Source: Paenibacillus tritici | GTDB taxonomy: Bacteria > Bacillota > Bacilli > Paenibacillales > Paenibacillaceae | DNA: 64,000 nt | Assembly (NCBI RefSeq): GCF_013204885.1 | Contig: NZ_JABMKX010000002.1 | Coordinates: forward strand, 248,001 to 312,000 | Reading direction: 5' to 3' | Part shown: positions 17,242-26,461 of the stretch, piece by piece | How positions within the stretch are numbered: position 1 is the first letter of the stretch | Layout of the letters: each line of letters starts with the position of its first letter | Made by a program: the position numbers and the translations under genes | The notes under the pieces: generated by a model | The model's database searches: none | What the model saw: only the letters and a program-made list of their open reading frames with translations | Told to the model about the DNA's origin: nothing

Positions 17242-18681
17242 CTAGCTGCCGAAGCGCAAATGCCGTTCCAGCAGCAGCAGGAACTGCCGGAGTCCACGCT
17301 CCATGCCTTCTTGCGTAAGCTGCGAATAACATAGCCGGATATGCCGTGAGGGCATATCACCGGCATAGCAGACATCGCCCGGCAGGAACGAAATTCCTTC
17401 CTGCTCAGCCAGGGCATGCAGCTTGTCAATCGCAGGAGAATCCGGCAGCTGCAGCCACAGATTCAAGCCGCCCTCCGGCAATCGCCAGGTTACCCCGGCC
17501 GGGGCATACTGCTTAAGCAGCTTCGCCGCCGCTTCCTGACGCATACGCAGCGCTATCCTCAGCTTCGCTGCATAGTCCTCATATTTGCGTTCTATGAAGG
17601 GTAATACGGCCCGCTGGGTCAACAGCGGACTGCCGAGGTCACTCGCAGACTTGGCAGCGATCAGCCTGGAGAGAATATTGCCCTCAGCGGCAACACAGGC
17701 GATTCTGCAGCCGGGGGCCAGGACCTTGCTGAAGCTCTTCATATACACTACATGCCCGGCGGTATCCATCGACTTGATGGAAGCCGGAGGCGGCTGATGG
17801 AAATACAGGTCACTGAACGGATCATCCTCCACAATGAGACAGTGGTAGCTGCGGGCAAGCTCCAGCAGCCGCTGTCTTCTTGTCATGCTCATCGTGACTC
17901 CGCTAGGATTCTGAAAGGTCGGATTGGTATAGATAAGCTTAGGCGGCTTCCGGTCACACATTGCTGTCAGCTTGTCTACCCTCATACCTTCCCCGTCCAT
18001 CGGAACGAAGATCATCTCTGCTCCCCGCCCGGCAAAAACATCAATCGCCCCTGTGTAGCTGGGCGCTTCCAGATACACGGTATCCCCCGGACCAACGAAC
18101 GTCCGGGCCACAAGATCAATCCCCTGCTGGGAGCCGCTGGTGATCATCAAATCACCGGAGCTAAGCCGGATTCCGCGGCTCTGCAGATGCCTGCGCATCA
18201 CCTCGCGCAGCTCCGGATCACCCTGGAAGTTACCGTAGGTGGCCATCAGCTCCGGCTGTTCCCTTACGAGAGCCGCCATCGTCGCTCCAATCGTCCCGAG
18301 CGGGAGAAGGCTGCTGTGAATGGCCGCCAGGTGAAAGGGATAGTCCACCTCTGTAACATCGAAATTACGCCATAGCTGGGCCCGGGGCAGATAGTCATCG
18401 TAACCGTCCTGCCATCCGGCTGCTGCGCCTTGCTTGCCTGGCTCCCGATCGGTTACATAGCAGCCTTTGCCCTGGCTGCACAGGATGTGCCCTCGTGTCT
18501 CCAGGTCTGCATAAGCCTTGCTTACCGTTACCTGGCTTACCTTCAAGGAGGAAGACAGGCCTCTGACGGACGGCAGCCGGGAACCCGGCTGCAGCAGTCC
18601 TGAGGTTATCCGCTGGGAGATCGTCTCACTGATCTGCTGCGGCAGCGATTTGTCGCCGCTACGGAGTAATTCAATATGCAT
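17242..18681 (-). CDS. MocR-type transcriptional regulator (GntR HTH + aminotransferase domain)
   Basis: A 479-residue fusion. Residues 1-75 are a GntR-type winged helix (LPQQISETISQRITSGLLQPGSRLPSVRGL, VSQVTVSKAYADLETRG). After a linker, residues about 110-479 form a fold-type I aminotransferase domain with the PLP lysine in YMKSFSKVLAPGCR. MocR proteins use PLP or an amino-acid aldimine as the signal. The gene is divergent from an aminotransferase of similar size, and the region between them has direct repeats and a palindrome, so control of that neighbour and of itself is likely. Confidence 0.9.
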   Translation of the reverse strand: MHIELLRSGDKSLPQQISETISQRITSGLLQPGSRLPSVRGLSSSLKVSQVTVSKAYADLETRGHILCSQGKGCYVTDREPGKQGAAAGWQDGYDDYLPRAQLWRNFDVTEVDYPFHLAAIHSSLLPLGTIGATMAALVREQPELMATYGNFQGDPELREVMRRHLQSRGIRLSSGDLMITSGSQQGIDLVARTFVGPGDTVYLEAPSYTGAIDVFAGRGAEMIFVPMDGEGMRVDKLTAMCDRKPPKLIYTNPTFQNPSGVTMSMTRRQRLLELARSYHCLIVEDDPFSDLYFHQPPPASIKSMDTAGHVVYMKSFSKVLAPGCRIACVAAEGNILSRLIAAKSASDLGSPLLTQRAVLPFIERKYEDYAAKLRIALRMRQEAAAKLLKQYAPAGVTWRLPEGGLNLWLQLPDSPAIDKLHALAEQEGISFLPGDVCYAGDMPSRHIRLCYSQLTQEGMERGLRQFLLLLERHLRFGS

Positions 18682-18696
18682 GGCTGCTTCCTCCTG

Positions 18697-18743
18697 ACTG
18701 TTATATTTACCGCTTTACTGTTATACCGCTATAACGTTATGAT
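18697..18743. promoter_or_regulatory. Putative MocR operator and promoter of the aminotransferase gene
   Basis: ACTGTTATA occurs at 18697-18705 and again at 18717-18725, spaced 20 bp so that both face the same side of the helix. The second copy runs into a palindrome, GTTATA-CCGC-TATAAC (18720-18735). A plus-strand promoter TTACTG-17-TATGAT (18715-18743) encloses this palindrome. Direct repeats plus an overlapping promoter are the usual MocR/PdxR arrangement; binding is inferred. Confidence 0.55.
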
Positions 18744-18776
18744 ACTACAAAATTCAGAATAGCAGGGAGCATGAAT

Positions 18777-19991
18777 ATGAAGATCAACTATGCGGAAATG
18801 ACAAACCATCTGGGGTCCTCCGCTGTCCGCGATATTCTCAAAATTACACAGGGCAAAGACATCATCTCGCTCGCAGGCGGACTGCCTGCTGAAGAGCTGT
18901 TTCCGGCAGAGGCGATCCGGGAGGCTTACAGCCGTGTACTGACGAGCAGTCCTACTGCGCTGCAATATGGACTGACTGAAGGCTATCTTCCCTTGCGGGA
19001 ACAGATCGCGGCCAGACTGGGGCAGCAGGGTATGCCTGTGTCCGCCCATGAAATGATCCTCACTACCGGCTCCCAGCAAGCAATAGATCTGCTCTGCAGG
19101 ATAATGCTTGATCCGGGGGACACCGTGCTTGTGGAGGCACCGACTTATCTTGCTGCCTTGCAGGTCCTGGGTTCTTACCGCGCCGACATTCAGGTTGTGA
19201 TGAGCGATCATGCAGGAATGCTTCCAGAGCATCTGGAAGAGCAGCTCCGCACACACCGCCCTAAGCTCTTGTACGCTGTGCCTACCTTCAACAATCCGAC
19301 AGGTGCAACCTGGAGCAGAGAACGCCGTGAACAAGTGGTGGCACTGTGCCGGAGATATGGTGTGCTGATTCTGGAGGATAACCCGTACGGGGAGATTGCC
19401 TTTGATGAATCACCGCAAGCTTATCCGCCTACCCTGGCTGCTATTGACAGAGGACTGGGCGGCGATCCTTGTGTGGTCTATACAGGCACCTTCTCCAAAA
19501 TTGCAGCACCCGGGCTGCGCACAGGCTGGATCGCGGGTCCTGCGGAGCTGGTCCAGATACTCGCCAAGGCCAAGCAGGCAGCCGATCTGCACTCCAGTAC
19601 GATAGATCAGCGGGCCTTGCATGAGCTACTGCTCGTGTTCGACCTTGAAGCACATATCCGCCGGATCTCCCGGGAGTATAAGTCACGGATGAGGCTGCTC
19701 TCGGCAGAGCTCTCTTCGCAGCGTTGGCAGGAAGCGAGCTTCCTGGAGCCTCGCGGCGGCATGTTCCTATGGCTGAGCCTGCCTGCCCATATCCATACTG
19801 CCGATCTGCTGCCGCTTGCCGTAGAGGAGGGGGTGGCCTTTGTTCCCGGTGAAGTGTTCTACTCCGAGCAGCCGCTGAGGAATGCCATGCGCCTGAATTT
19901 CACTCATACACGGCCGGAGTTGCTTCCGCTTGCCGTGAAGCGGCTGGAGACTGCACTGTCCCGTTATGAGCAGCGCCTGCTCCCTCTATAA
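18777..19991 (+). CDS. PLP-dependent aminotransferase (2-aminoadipate/aromatic aminotransferase-like)
   Basis: A 404-residue fold-type I aminotransferase. Motifs are ISLAGGLPAEELFP near the N terminus, LTTGSQQAIDLLCRIMLDPGD, YAVPTFNNPTGATWS, and the PLP lysine in VVYTGTFSKIAAPGLRTGW near residue 240, then the C-terminal arginine in NAMRLNFTHT. These resemble LysN-type 2-aminoadipate and multi-substrate aminotransferases; the true substrate is open. The ATG at 18777 is seven bases from AGGGAG, while an ATG at 18771 would be only one base away. A hairpin at 20032-20070 ends the transcript. Confidence 0.88.
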   Translation: MKINYAEMTNHLGSSAVRDILKITQGKDIISLAGGLPAEELFPAEAIREAYSRVLTSSPTALQYGLTEGYLPLREQIAARLGQQGMPVSAHEMILTTGSQQAIDLLCRIMLDPGDTVLVEAPTYLAALQVLGSYRADIQVVMSDHAGMLPEHLEEQLRTHRPKLLYAVPTFNNPTGATWSRERREQVVALCRRYGVLILEDNPYGEIAFDESPQAYPPTLAAIDRGLGGDPCVVYTGTFSKIAAPGLRTGWIAGPAELVQILAKAKQAADLHSSTIDQRALHELLLVFDLEAHIRRISREYKSRMRLLSAELSSQRWQEASFLEPRGGMFLWLSLPAHIHTADLLPLAVEEGVAFVPGEVFYSEQPLRNAMRLNFTHTRPELLPLAVKRLETALSRYEQRLLPL

Positions 19992-20031
19992 TTCAAGCGT
20001 GTACGCTACTCTGGACAGGCCCGGAACGCAG

Positions 20032-20070
20032 AACAGCGATTCTCCAAGTAACCGGAGAATCGCTGTTTTA
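20032..20070 (+). terminator. Terminator of the aminotransferase gene
   Basis: AGCGATTCTCC pairs with GGAGAATCGCT around an AAGTAACC loop and is followed by GTTTTATT. Confidence 0.85.
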
Positions 20071-20112
20071 TTAACGTATTAGCTATTGAGAGATAGTCAT
20101 AGTTGTCAGTTA

Positions 20113-20530
20113 GGAAAGTTTGCCGTAAGCCGGGTTCTGTGCTCGTTGTGGTTCAAACGGGAACTACCCTCCCACCATAAGCGACAATCATCTATCTAGG
20201 CCATACATTACTGCACAGCTCCAGCGACCAACCTAGACGCGCCTCAGGCGAAGGCTGCGGCTCCCGGTTAAGGAAGCTGCTGCGTCTCATTAGGTCTTGC
20301 TCCAGATGGGGTTTACCAGGAACGAAGTCACCAGCGTTCCTCGGGGTCTCTTACACCTCGGTTCCATCCTTGCCTGTGCCGCCCGAAAGCGGCCATCGGC
20401 GGTCCATTTCTGTGGCACTATCCTTCAGCTCGCGCCGACTGGACGTTATCCAGCACCCTGCCTTGTGGAGCCCGGACTTTCCTCCCGCATACGTTCACAC
20501 GCATACCGGCGATTGTCTGTCAAACTTTCC
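20113..20530 (-). ncRNA. rnpB: RNase P RNA, type B
   Basis: The RNA subunit of ribonuclease P, which matures tRNA 5' ends. The terminal helix is visible: GGAAAGTTTG at the 5' end (20521-20530 on the minus strand) is complementary to CAAACTTTCC at the 3' end (20113-20122). The conserved segment GAGGAAAGTCCGGGCTCC, the ACAGAAA region and the 3' AGAACCCGGCTTACGGC segment are all present. Length of about 418 nt is close to Bacillus-type P RNA. Exact ends are estimated to a few bases. A sigma-A promoter lies immediately upstream. Confidence 0.96.
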
Positions 20531-20545
20531 GAAACAACATTGTAT

Positions 20546-20574
20546 ATTATACAGATATGCATAAGCCCGCACAA
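20546..20574 (-). promoter_or_regulatory. Promoter of rnpB
   Basis: On the minus strand TTGTGC, a 17-base spacer and TATAAT, placing the transcription start about 8 bases upstream of the RNase P RNA terminal helix. Confidence 0.65.
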
Positions 20575-20606
20575 GTGTAAATAATTACAGTCTCCCTGAA
20601 ATACAG

Positions 20607-21722
20607 TTACATGAAATGAAAAGGCTCGGTATTCAGCGCAGAAGCATGTACCCCTGTGCCATACTTATGCTCAGTCAGCTTGCCGGACAGAAATTCGGCC
20701 ACCTTCTCCTTCATAATCTTCTCCGCATTATGACCCGGATCGATCAATGCGATACCAGCCAGGTGCGCATCCTGCGCAGTGTGGTAATCAATATCTCCCG
20801 TCACCAGCACATCGGCCCCTTTGAAGATGGCGCTGTTGTAGTACTTGGCACCGGACCCGCCCATCACTGCTGCCTTGCGGATCGGACGGTTCAGATCTCC
20901 AACGACCCGTACGCTCTCCACATCCAGCCCGCGTTTGACCGTTTCGACGAATTCTCCAAGCGTGGCTGGCTCTGTCAGCTTCCCCACCCGTCCAAGTCCA
21001 AGGCTGCGGCCTTTGAGGTCCATAGAATACAGATCATAGGCCACCTCTTCGTACGGATGGGCCTTCAGCATGGCCTGTACGACTTTGTTCCGGATGGTAT
21101 GCGGCACAATCGTCTCGATACGGACTTCTTCAGCGCGCTCCAGCTTGCCCGGCGTACCGATATACGGGTCTGTGCCTTCCTGCGGGATGAAGGTTCCATA
21201 GCCTTCGATATTGAAGCTGCAATGGCTGTAATTGCCAATCCAGCCCGCTCCGGCGTTCAGGACGGCATCCAGCACCTTCTGATGATGATCCTTCGGCACA
21301 AATACCACGAGCTTGGACAATTGCTCCGTATGAATATCCTTGATCGGTGCGCCGTTCTCAATGCCCAGCGCTTCCGCCATCCAGTCGTTCATTCCGCCTT
21401 CTGCCACATCCAGATTGGTATGGCTGATGTACACGGCAATGTCGTTTTTGATCAGCTTCTCATACAGCCGGCCCATGGGAGTATCGGTAAGAATGCCTTT
21501 GATCGGCCGGAAAATAACAGCATGATGAGCAATAATCAGATTGCAGCCCTTGGCCACCGCCTCGTCCACGATATGCTCATTGACATCCAGAGCAACCAGT
21601 ACGCCGGTAATCTCCTTCTGCAGGCTGCCTACCTGAAGCCCGACATTATCCCATTCCTCCGCCAGATGCTTCGGGGCAAGCTGCTCCATGTATCCAATTA
21701 CAGTCTGTCCTTTGGCAAACAT
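20607..21722 (-). CDS. yqfO: Nif3-like dinuclear metal centre protein YqfO
   Basis: A 371-residue Nif3/DUF34 protein. Metal ligands are visible in CNLIIAHHAVIFRPIKG (N-terminal) and in DIDYHTAQDAHLAGIALIDPGHNAEK (C-terminal), flanking an inserted PII-like domain at about 125-230, as in the B. subtilis protein. The family is proposed to have GTP cyclohydrolase or metal-related activity, but its role is unsettled. GGAGGTG precedes the ATG, which overlaps the end of trmK by 25 bp; the pair is co-transcribed. Confidence 0.92.
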   Translation of the reverse strand: MFAKGQTVIGYMEQLAPKHLAEEWDNVGLQVGSLQKEITGVLVALDVNEHIVDEAVAKGCNLIIAHHAVIFRPIKGILTDTPMGRLYEKLIKNDIAVYISHTNLDVAEGGMNDWMAEALGIENGAPIKDIHTEQLSKLVVFVPKDHHQKVLDAVLNAGAGWIGNYSHCSFNIEGYGTFIPQEGTDPYIGTPGKLERAEEVRIETIVPHTIRNKVVQAMLKAHPYEEVAYDLYSMDLKGRSLGLGRVGKLTEPATLGEFVETVKRGLDVESVRVVGDLNRPIRKAAVMGGSGAKYYNSAIFKGADVLVTGDIDYHTAQDAHLAGIALIDPGHNAEKIMKEKVAEFLSGKLTEHKYGTGVHASALNTEPFHFM

Positions 21723-22477
21723 TCCAGCACCTCCGTAATCCGCTTAATCTGCAGTCTGATCTTGCTGCGCTTCTCTTCTGCCGCCTCCAGCTCTGAACGC
21801 GACAGCGAGCTTAGAATCCCTTCCAGCTTGGCGATTTCCCCCTGCCACTTAGCCGCGAACACTTCATTCGGTGCTTGCAGCAGCCAGGGTCCCATCTGCA
21901 GCAGCAGCGCTTGGTCACAGACTACCTTGCCTCCAGCGAGAGCATATTCGCTGTAGAGCTGTTCATTCGTCCGCTTAGCTTCAGCATCTTCAGGAACAGC
22001 TGTCAGGATCTCATACCGTTTGCCGTCTTCTTCCAAAATATGCTCCGAGACCAGCACCCAGCCGTTATCCAGCAGCCAGCGGCGGAGAATATCCTCGCCT
22101 ACATTCGGCTGCAGCGCAAGGGTCTTCACTCCGGCCAGCTTACCCAGCTTCCGACCGCGTTCAAGTATAGCTGCGATCAATGATCCGCCCATACCGGCAA
22201 TGGTGATGCAGTCCGCTTCTCCAGGCTCCAGCACCTCAAGCCCGTCTCCGCGCCGTACGGTGATTTGTCCGCCGAGCCCTGCTTCTGCTACGCCCCGGAG
22301 TGCAGCATCATAGGGACCAGGATTCACTTCGCCTGCAATGGCAGCAGGAGCTATTCCGCTCTGTACAGCCGCAACCGGCAAGAGCGCGTGATCCGATCCA
22401 ATATCGGCCAGTCTGCTGCCCTGCGGCACCTGCTCCAGCAGCAGCTGAAGCCGGTCTGATAATTTTACGTTGTTCAT
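21698..22477 (-). CDS. trmK: tRNA (adenine(22)-N1)-methyltransferase TrmK
   Basis: A 259-residue SAM-dependent enzyme that methylates A22 in tRNA. The Rossmann SAM site LADIGSDHALLPVAAV is at residues 24-39, followed by GEVNPGPYDAA and the catalytic-region motif ITIAGMGGSLIAAIL. The C terminus is a coiled-coil (SLSRSELEAAEEKRSKIRLQ). The ATG at 22477 overlaps the stop of the upstream membrane protein gene by ATGA. The open frame extends 76 codons further but those codons belong to another reading frame of the upstream gene. Confidence 0.93.
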   Translation of the reverse strand: MNNVKLSDRLQLLLEQVPQGSRLADIGSDHALLPVAAVQSGIAPAAIAGEVNPGPYDAALRGVAEAGLGGQITVRRGDGLEVLEPGEADCITIAGMGGSLIAAILERGRKLGKLAGVKTLALQPNVGEDILRRWLLDNGWVLVSEHILEEDGKRYEILTAVPEDAEAKRTNEQLYSEYALAGGKVVCDQALLLQMGPWLLQAPNEVFAAKWQGEIAKLEGILSSLSRSELEAAEEKRSKIRLQIKRITEVLECLPKDRL

Positions 22478-23301
22478 GAGGCCACCCACGTTATCCATTT
22501 TTTTCTGAAGAGGAACAGCAGCGCAAGCCCCACTGCTATCTTCAGTATTAATACAAGTGTAGTCCATTCGGGGAATCCCGATCTGAGCCACAACGCATCC
22601 ACCTCCGGCATCAGCCAGAGGGAGACTCCAACGCCCAGATACACTCCTGAGACCCCGCTGACCTTGTGATACAGCAGCCAGCTCATCCAGATCATGAGTA
22701 CACACAGCGGCAGCCAGAGCAGCTCCAGCTCAAGCATAGATGCATCCGGCCGTACCTGGCCGAAGAACCCTGCATACAGCAGTGCCCAAAAGGCATATCC
22801 GCAGAAGTGAAGTAGTCCGATGCGCAGTAAGAATCCCAGCACGCACCATAAAAGACCGCAGCCTGCAATTAACAAAGGCCTCCAGAAAGCCGGATCAAGA
22901 TCATGCAGCTCAATCAGCCAGAGTCCGAATCCCAGCGTTAATACGCTGCCAATTCCCGCCAGCATCAGACTGATCATCTTGTTGCGGTTCAAATAAATAG
23001 CCGAATATCCATAACAAATAATTAAGACACTGAGCGCCGTTCCAAGTTGCAAAGGCCAGGGAAAAACGCTAAAATAAAGACTAATCAAGAAAATCAAGGA
23101 AATAATTCCAAAACCAAACAGCCAAATTTTGATGCTTCCCTGCTGGAGATTCCGCAAGGATACCGGATTGCTGTCTTTCATCTCTGCTTGATCCTCATCA
23201 TAGAGGTTGGTCAGGAAGTCACAGTATTGCTCGGGCAGCAGCTTGCTTCTTCTCCAGTATTGGATTTCTCTTAATATAGTGTCACGTTTCTCCAGATTCA
23301 A
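22474..23301 (-). CDS. Uncharacterised multi-spanning membrane protein between sigA and trmK
   Basis: A 275-residue protein. Residues 1-50 are soluble and charged (NLEKRDTILREIQYWRRSK, LLPEQYCDFLTNLYDED). Eight or nine membrane helices follow, with a short basic end. I do not recognise a family; the N terminus resembles that of DUF2157-type membrane proteins. The start is set at a TTG (23301), eight bases after GAGGG. Its stop overlaps the trmK start, so translation is coupled. B. subtilis carries a different gene (cccA) at this place. Confidence 0.65.
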   Translation of the reverse strand: MNLEKRDTILREIQYWRRSKLLPEQYCDFLTNLYDEDQAEMKDSNPVSLRNLQQGSIKIWLFGFGIISLIFLISLYFSVFPWPLQLGTALSVLIICYGYSAIYLNRNKMISLMLAGIGSVLTLGFGLWLIELHDLDPAFWRPLLIAGCGLLWCVLGFLLRIGLLHFCGYAFWALLYAGFFGQVRPDASMLELELLWLPLCVLMIWMSWLLYHKVSGVSGVYLGVGVSLWLMPEVDALWLRSGFPEWTTLVLILKIAVGLALLFLFRKKWITWVAS

Positions 23302-23421
23302 CCGGCATCCCTCTTTCCAGAACTTGCCTTCACCGTATAGCAAGAACCCCCGCCAAGCGGGACCCCCCACAAACACATAGGACCCCCTGCCACCGTGCAG
23401 CAGAAGGTCCGGTTGTATAGC

Positions 23422-24555
23422 CTATTCGAGGAAATCCTTCAGCCGCTTGCTGCGGCTCGGGTGACGCAGCTTACGCAGCGCCTTAGCTTCGATCTGACGA
23501 ATCCGCTCACGGGTAACGCCGAACACCTTGCCCACTTCCTCCAGCGTTCTCGTCCGGCCGTCATCCAGTCCGAAGCGTAGCCGAAGCACATTCTCTTCAC
23601 GCTCCGTGAGCGTGTCCAGTACATCCTCCAGCTGTTCCTTCAGCAGCTCATAAGCCGCTGCATCTGCAGGCGCCAACGCCTCCTGATCCTCGATGAAATC
23701 TCCCAGATGCGAATCATCTTCCTCACCGATAGGTGTCTCAAGGGATACCGGCTCCTGGGCGATCTTCATAATCTCTCTAACCTTCTCAACGGTAAGCTCC
23801 ATCTCTGCCGCAATTTCTTCCGGCGACGGCTCGCGTCCCAGCTCCTGCAGCAATTGACGGGAGACCCGGATCAATTTGTTAATGGTTTCGACCATATGCA
23901 CCGGAATACGGATCGTACGCGCCTGGTCGGCAATCGCACGTGTAATCGCCTGGCGAATCCACCAGGTTGCATAGGTACTGAATTTGAACCCTTTGTTATG
24001 GTCAAACTTCTCAACCGCTTTGATTAGACCCATATTGCCTTCCTGAATCAAATCCAGGAACAGCATCCCGCGGCCCACATAACGCTTGGCGATACTGACC
24101 ACGAGCCGCAGATTCGCTTCTGCCAGTCTCCGCTTCGCTTCCTCATCGCCGTTCTTGATTCTCATCGCCAGTTCCACTTCATCGTCAGCCGATAACAGCG
24201 GCACACGGCCGATTTCCTTCAGATACATCCGGACGGGGTCGTTGATCTTGATACCCGGAGGCAGCGACAAATCATCGTCAAAGCTGAAGTCATCTCCCTC
24301 TTTGTCCTCATTGTCCTCGCTTGGGCGGAGGCTGTTCACCTCTTCATCATTCTCATTCACAACCTCGATCCCCAGATCGCTGAGCTGTTCGTAGAATTCC
24401 TCCATCTGCTCAGGGTCCTGATCAAATGGTGACAATTTCTCCATAATATCTTTGTAATTGAGTGATGATCTTTTCTTGCCGTGATCAATAAGCTGATCCT
24501 TAACCTGATCCAGAGTAAATTCCGCTTCCAGTTCAGTGTGCTGATCGTTCGCCAT
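23422..24555 (-). CDS. sigA: Primary RNA polymerase sigma factor SigA (RpoD)
   Basis: A 377-residue housekeeping sigma factor. Region 1.1 is at residues 1-85 with an acidic linker after it. Region 1.2 starts at [16 protein letters not shown]. Regions 2.1-2.4 contain [17 protein letters not shown] and [16 protein letters not shown]. Region 3 is [12 protein letters not shown], and region 4.2 is the [21 protein letters not shown]. Length is close to B. subtilis SigA (371). It follows dnaG by about 40 bases in the classical macromolecular-synthesis operon. Confidence 0.98.
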   Translation of the reverse strand: MANDQHTELEAEFTLDQVKDQLIDHGKKRSSLNYKDIMEKLSPFDQDPEQMEEFYEQLSDLGIEVVNENDEEVNSLRPSEDNEDKEGDDFSFDDDLSLPPGIKINDPVRMYLKEIGRVPLLSADDEVELAMRIKNGDEEAKRRLAEANLRLVVSIAKRYVGRGMLFLDLIQEGNMGLIKAVEKFDHNKGFKFSTYATWWIRQAITRAIADQARTIRIPVHMVETINKLIRVSRQLLQELGREPSPEEIAAEMELTVEKVREIMKIAQEPVSLETPIGEEDDSHLGDFIEDQEALAPADAAAYELLKEQLEDVLDTLTEREENVLRLRFGLDDGRTRTLEEVGKVFGVTRERIRQIEAKALRKLRHPSRSKRLKDFLE

Positions 24556-24595
24556 AATTCGACTCCCTCCTCCCTAGGTACATCCTGTCAACTTC

Positions 24596-26416
24596 TCATT
24601 GTCTCTCTAGGGCTAAAATTTCACTTGCTATTTGTGCTGCACGCAAAAAGTCACCGGATTTCTCCGCCTGGATCATCTCTTCACGCTTGGGCTCAATTTT
24701 GCGCAGCAGAGGATACTTCTGCACTTCACGAATACAATCGTCCAGCACCTGCGTGTTCCAGTCCGGAGGGGTGTCCATCATGGAGATTGCCGTTGCGGTT
24801 TTCTCCAGACGGTCATCCTGAAGCGATGATAGAAACCGGCTGATGCCGGGTGGTTTGCCTTGCGCATAGTAAGCATATAGATAAGCGGCTATTGCCGCAT
24901 GATCATCAATATTGAACTCTTCCCCGAGCCGTTCACCCACATAGGCCGCCGCTTCCGGGTCCTGAATCATGAATGACAAAAGGCGCCGTTCCGCAACATG
25001 GTAAGCAGGCAGTAATGTAGGTGTCTGCACTTGCCCTTTTTTATGCCTACCATTATTCCACCTTTTATCGTTATTATCCCCTTCGGGGTTGTTTTTTTGC
25101 ATGGAGGCCCGAAGTAAATTGCAATCCTGCTTCAAGCTGTCATAGGACAGCTCAAGTTCGGAGGAGATTTCCCGCAGGTACACCTCCCGCTCCGTTGAAG
25201 AATGAAGCCCGGCGATAATCTCCAGAGCCTCCTTGACATAGGCAATTTTGCCGTCTTCCTCTAGGAGTATATGGTTTTTTTTCAGATATATAAGCTTAAA
25301 TTTGATGGAGGACACCGCAGAGTCAATCACCTGTTCCCTGAACCTGTCCCCGCCATGCCGGGAGATGAATTCATCCGGGTCCAGACCGCTTGGCAGCAGT
25401 GCAACCTTAACTCTCAGCCCGCTGTCTTCCAGGAGGGGAATAGCCTTAAGGGCTGCGGCTTGTCCAGCCTTATCTCCATCATAGGCAAGCACAATCTCAT
25501 CCCCGAGGCTCTTCATCAATGCCACATGACCCTCGGTGAGCGATGTTCCCATCGTGGCTACCCCGTTATGCACACCTGCCTCCCAAGCCGAAATGACATC
25601 ACCGTATCCCTCGAACAGGACGATTTGCCGCGTTTTGCGGATGGATGCTTTGGACTGGTGCAGATTGTACAGAATCCGGCTTTTGTTAAATAACCGGCTC
25701 TCTGGGGAGTTCAGATACTTCGGCTGCCCTTCCCCGAGAATTCGTCCGGCGAAGGCGATCGTCTTGCCCATCCGGTTCGCAATCGGAAAAATAACCCGGC
25801 CGCGAAAGCGGTCCAGATATCCTTTGTTCTCTCCCCGGACGGACAGCAGCCCGCCCTTCTCCATCTCGGCGAGATCGAAGCTGCGTTTCTCCAGAAACTG
25901 CAGCAGCGTGTCCCAGCGGTCAGGCGCATAGCCAATCTGGAACTGGTCGATCATTTTGTCGCTGAAGCCCCGGGTTCTTAAGTAATCCATGGCGGCAGTG
26001 CCGTATTCCGTGTTCTTCAGCAAAAAATGATAAAACTTCGCCGATAATTCATAGGCCTGAATCAGCCTGTCCCGCTCCGGATCAGGCGGAGCCATGGCCC
26101 CGCCTCTACCCTCAGGAACGGGGATATCACTCTCTTCCGCCATTATTCTGACTGCTTCGGGGAAAGATAATCCTTCGATTTCCATCCTGAATTTGATGGC
26201 ATTTCCGCCCATACCGCAGCCAAAGCAATGAAAGACCCCCCGGTCAGGGGTGACGGTGAAGGAAGGCGATTTCTCCGAATGGAACGGGCAGAGGCCCCAT
26301 AAATATTTGCCTTGCTTGGACAATTGGACAACCTTACTGACTGTATCGACAATATCATGCCGTGCCAGCACGTTCTCGATAACCTCTTCGGGAATCGTAC
26401 CATGTCCGCTAGCCAC
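24596..26416 (-). CDS. dnaG: DNA primase DnaG
   Basis: A 606-residue primase that makes RNA primers at the replication fork. The CHC2 zinc finger is GLCPFHSEKSPSF with HCFGCGMGG near residues 40-70. The TOPRIM domain (about 255-340) shows LFEGYGDVISAWEAG and LAYDGDKAGQAA. The C-terminal helicase-binding domain follows a charged linker (PEGDNNDKRWNNGRHKKG). I prefer the GTG at 26416 (MASGHGTIPEEVIENVL), preceded by AAGGTGG, which gives the usual N terminus; the ATG at 26431 has no ribosome binding site. Upstream of sigA and downstream of yqxD. Confidence 0.97.
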   Translation of the reverse strand: MASGHGTIPEEVIENVLARHDIVDTVSKVVQLSKQGKYLWGLCPFHSEKSPSFTVTPDRGVFHCFGCGMGGNAIKFRMEIEGLSFPEAVRIMAEESDIPVPEGRGGAMAPPDPERDRLIQAYELSAKFYHFLLKNTEYGTAAMDYLRTRGFSDKMIDQFQIGYAPDRWDTLLQFLEKRSFDLAEMEKGGLLSVRGENKGYLDRFRGRVIFPIANRMGKTIAFAGRILGEGQPKYLNSPESRLFNKSRILYNLHQSKASIRKTRQIVLFEGYGDVISAWEAGVHNGVATMGTSLTEGHVALMKSLGDEIVLAYDGDKAGQAAALKAIPLLEDSGLRVKVALLPSGLDPDEFISRHGGDRFREQVIDSAVSSIKFKLIYLKKNHILLEEDGKIAYVKEALEIIAGLHSSTEREVYLREISSELELSYDSLKQDCNLLRASMQKNNPEGDNNDKRWNNGRHKKGQVQTPTLLPAYHVAERRLLSFMIQDPEAAAYVGERLGEEFNIDDHAAIAAYLYAYYAQGKPPGISRFLSSLQDDRLEKTATAISMMDTPPDWNTQVLDDCIREVQKYPLLRKIEPKREEMIQAEKSGDFLRAAQIASEILALERQ

Positions 26417-26461
26417 TTCAACCACCTTCATCTCTTAACAAATAAATATAATTCGCTACAG

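Noticed and set aside
20616..21956. 446-codon open frame opposite yqfO and trmK
   Set aside because: It spans the junction of two clearly identified minus-strand genes and shows no domain.
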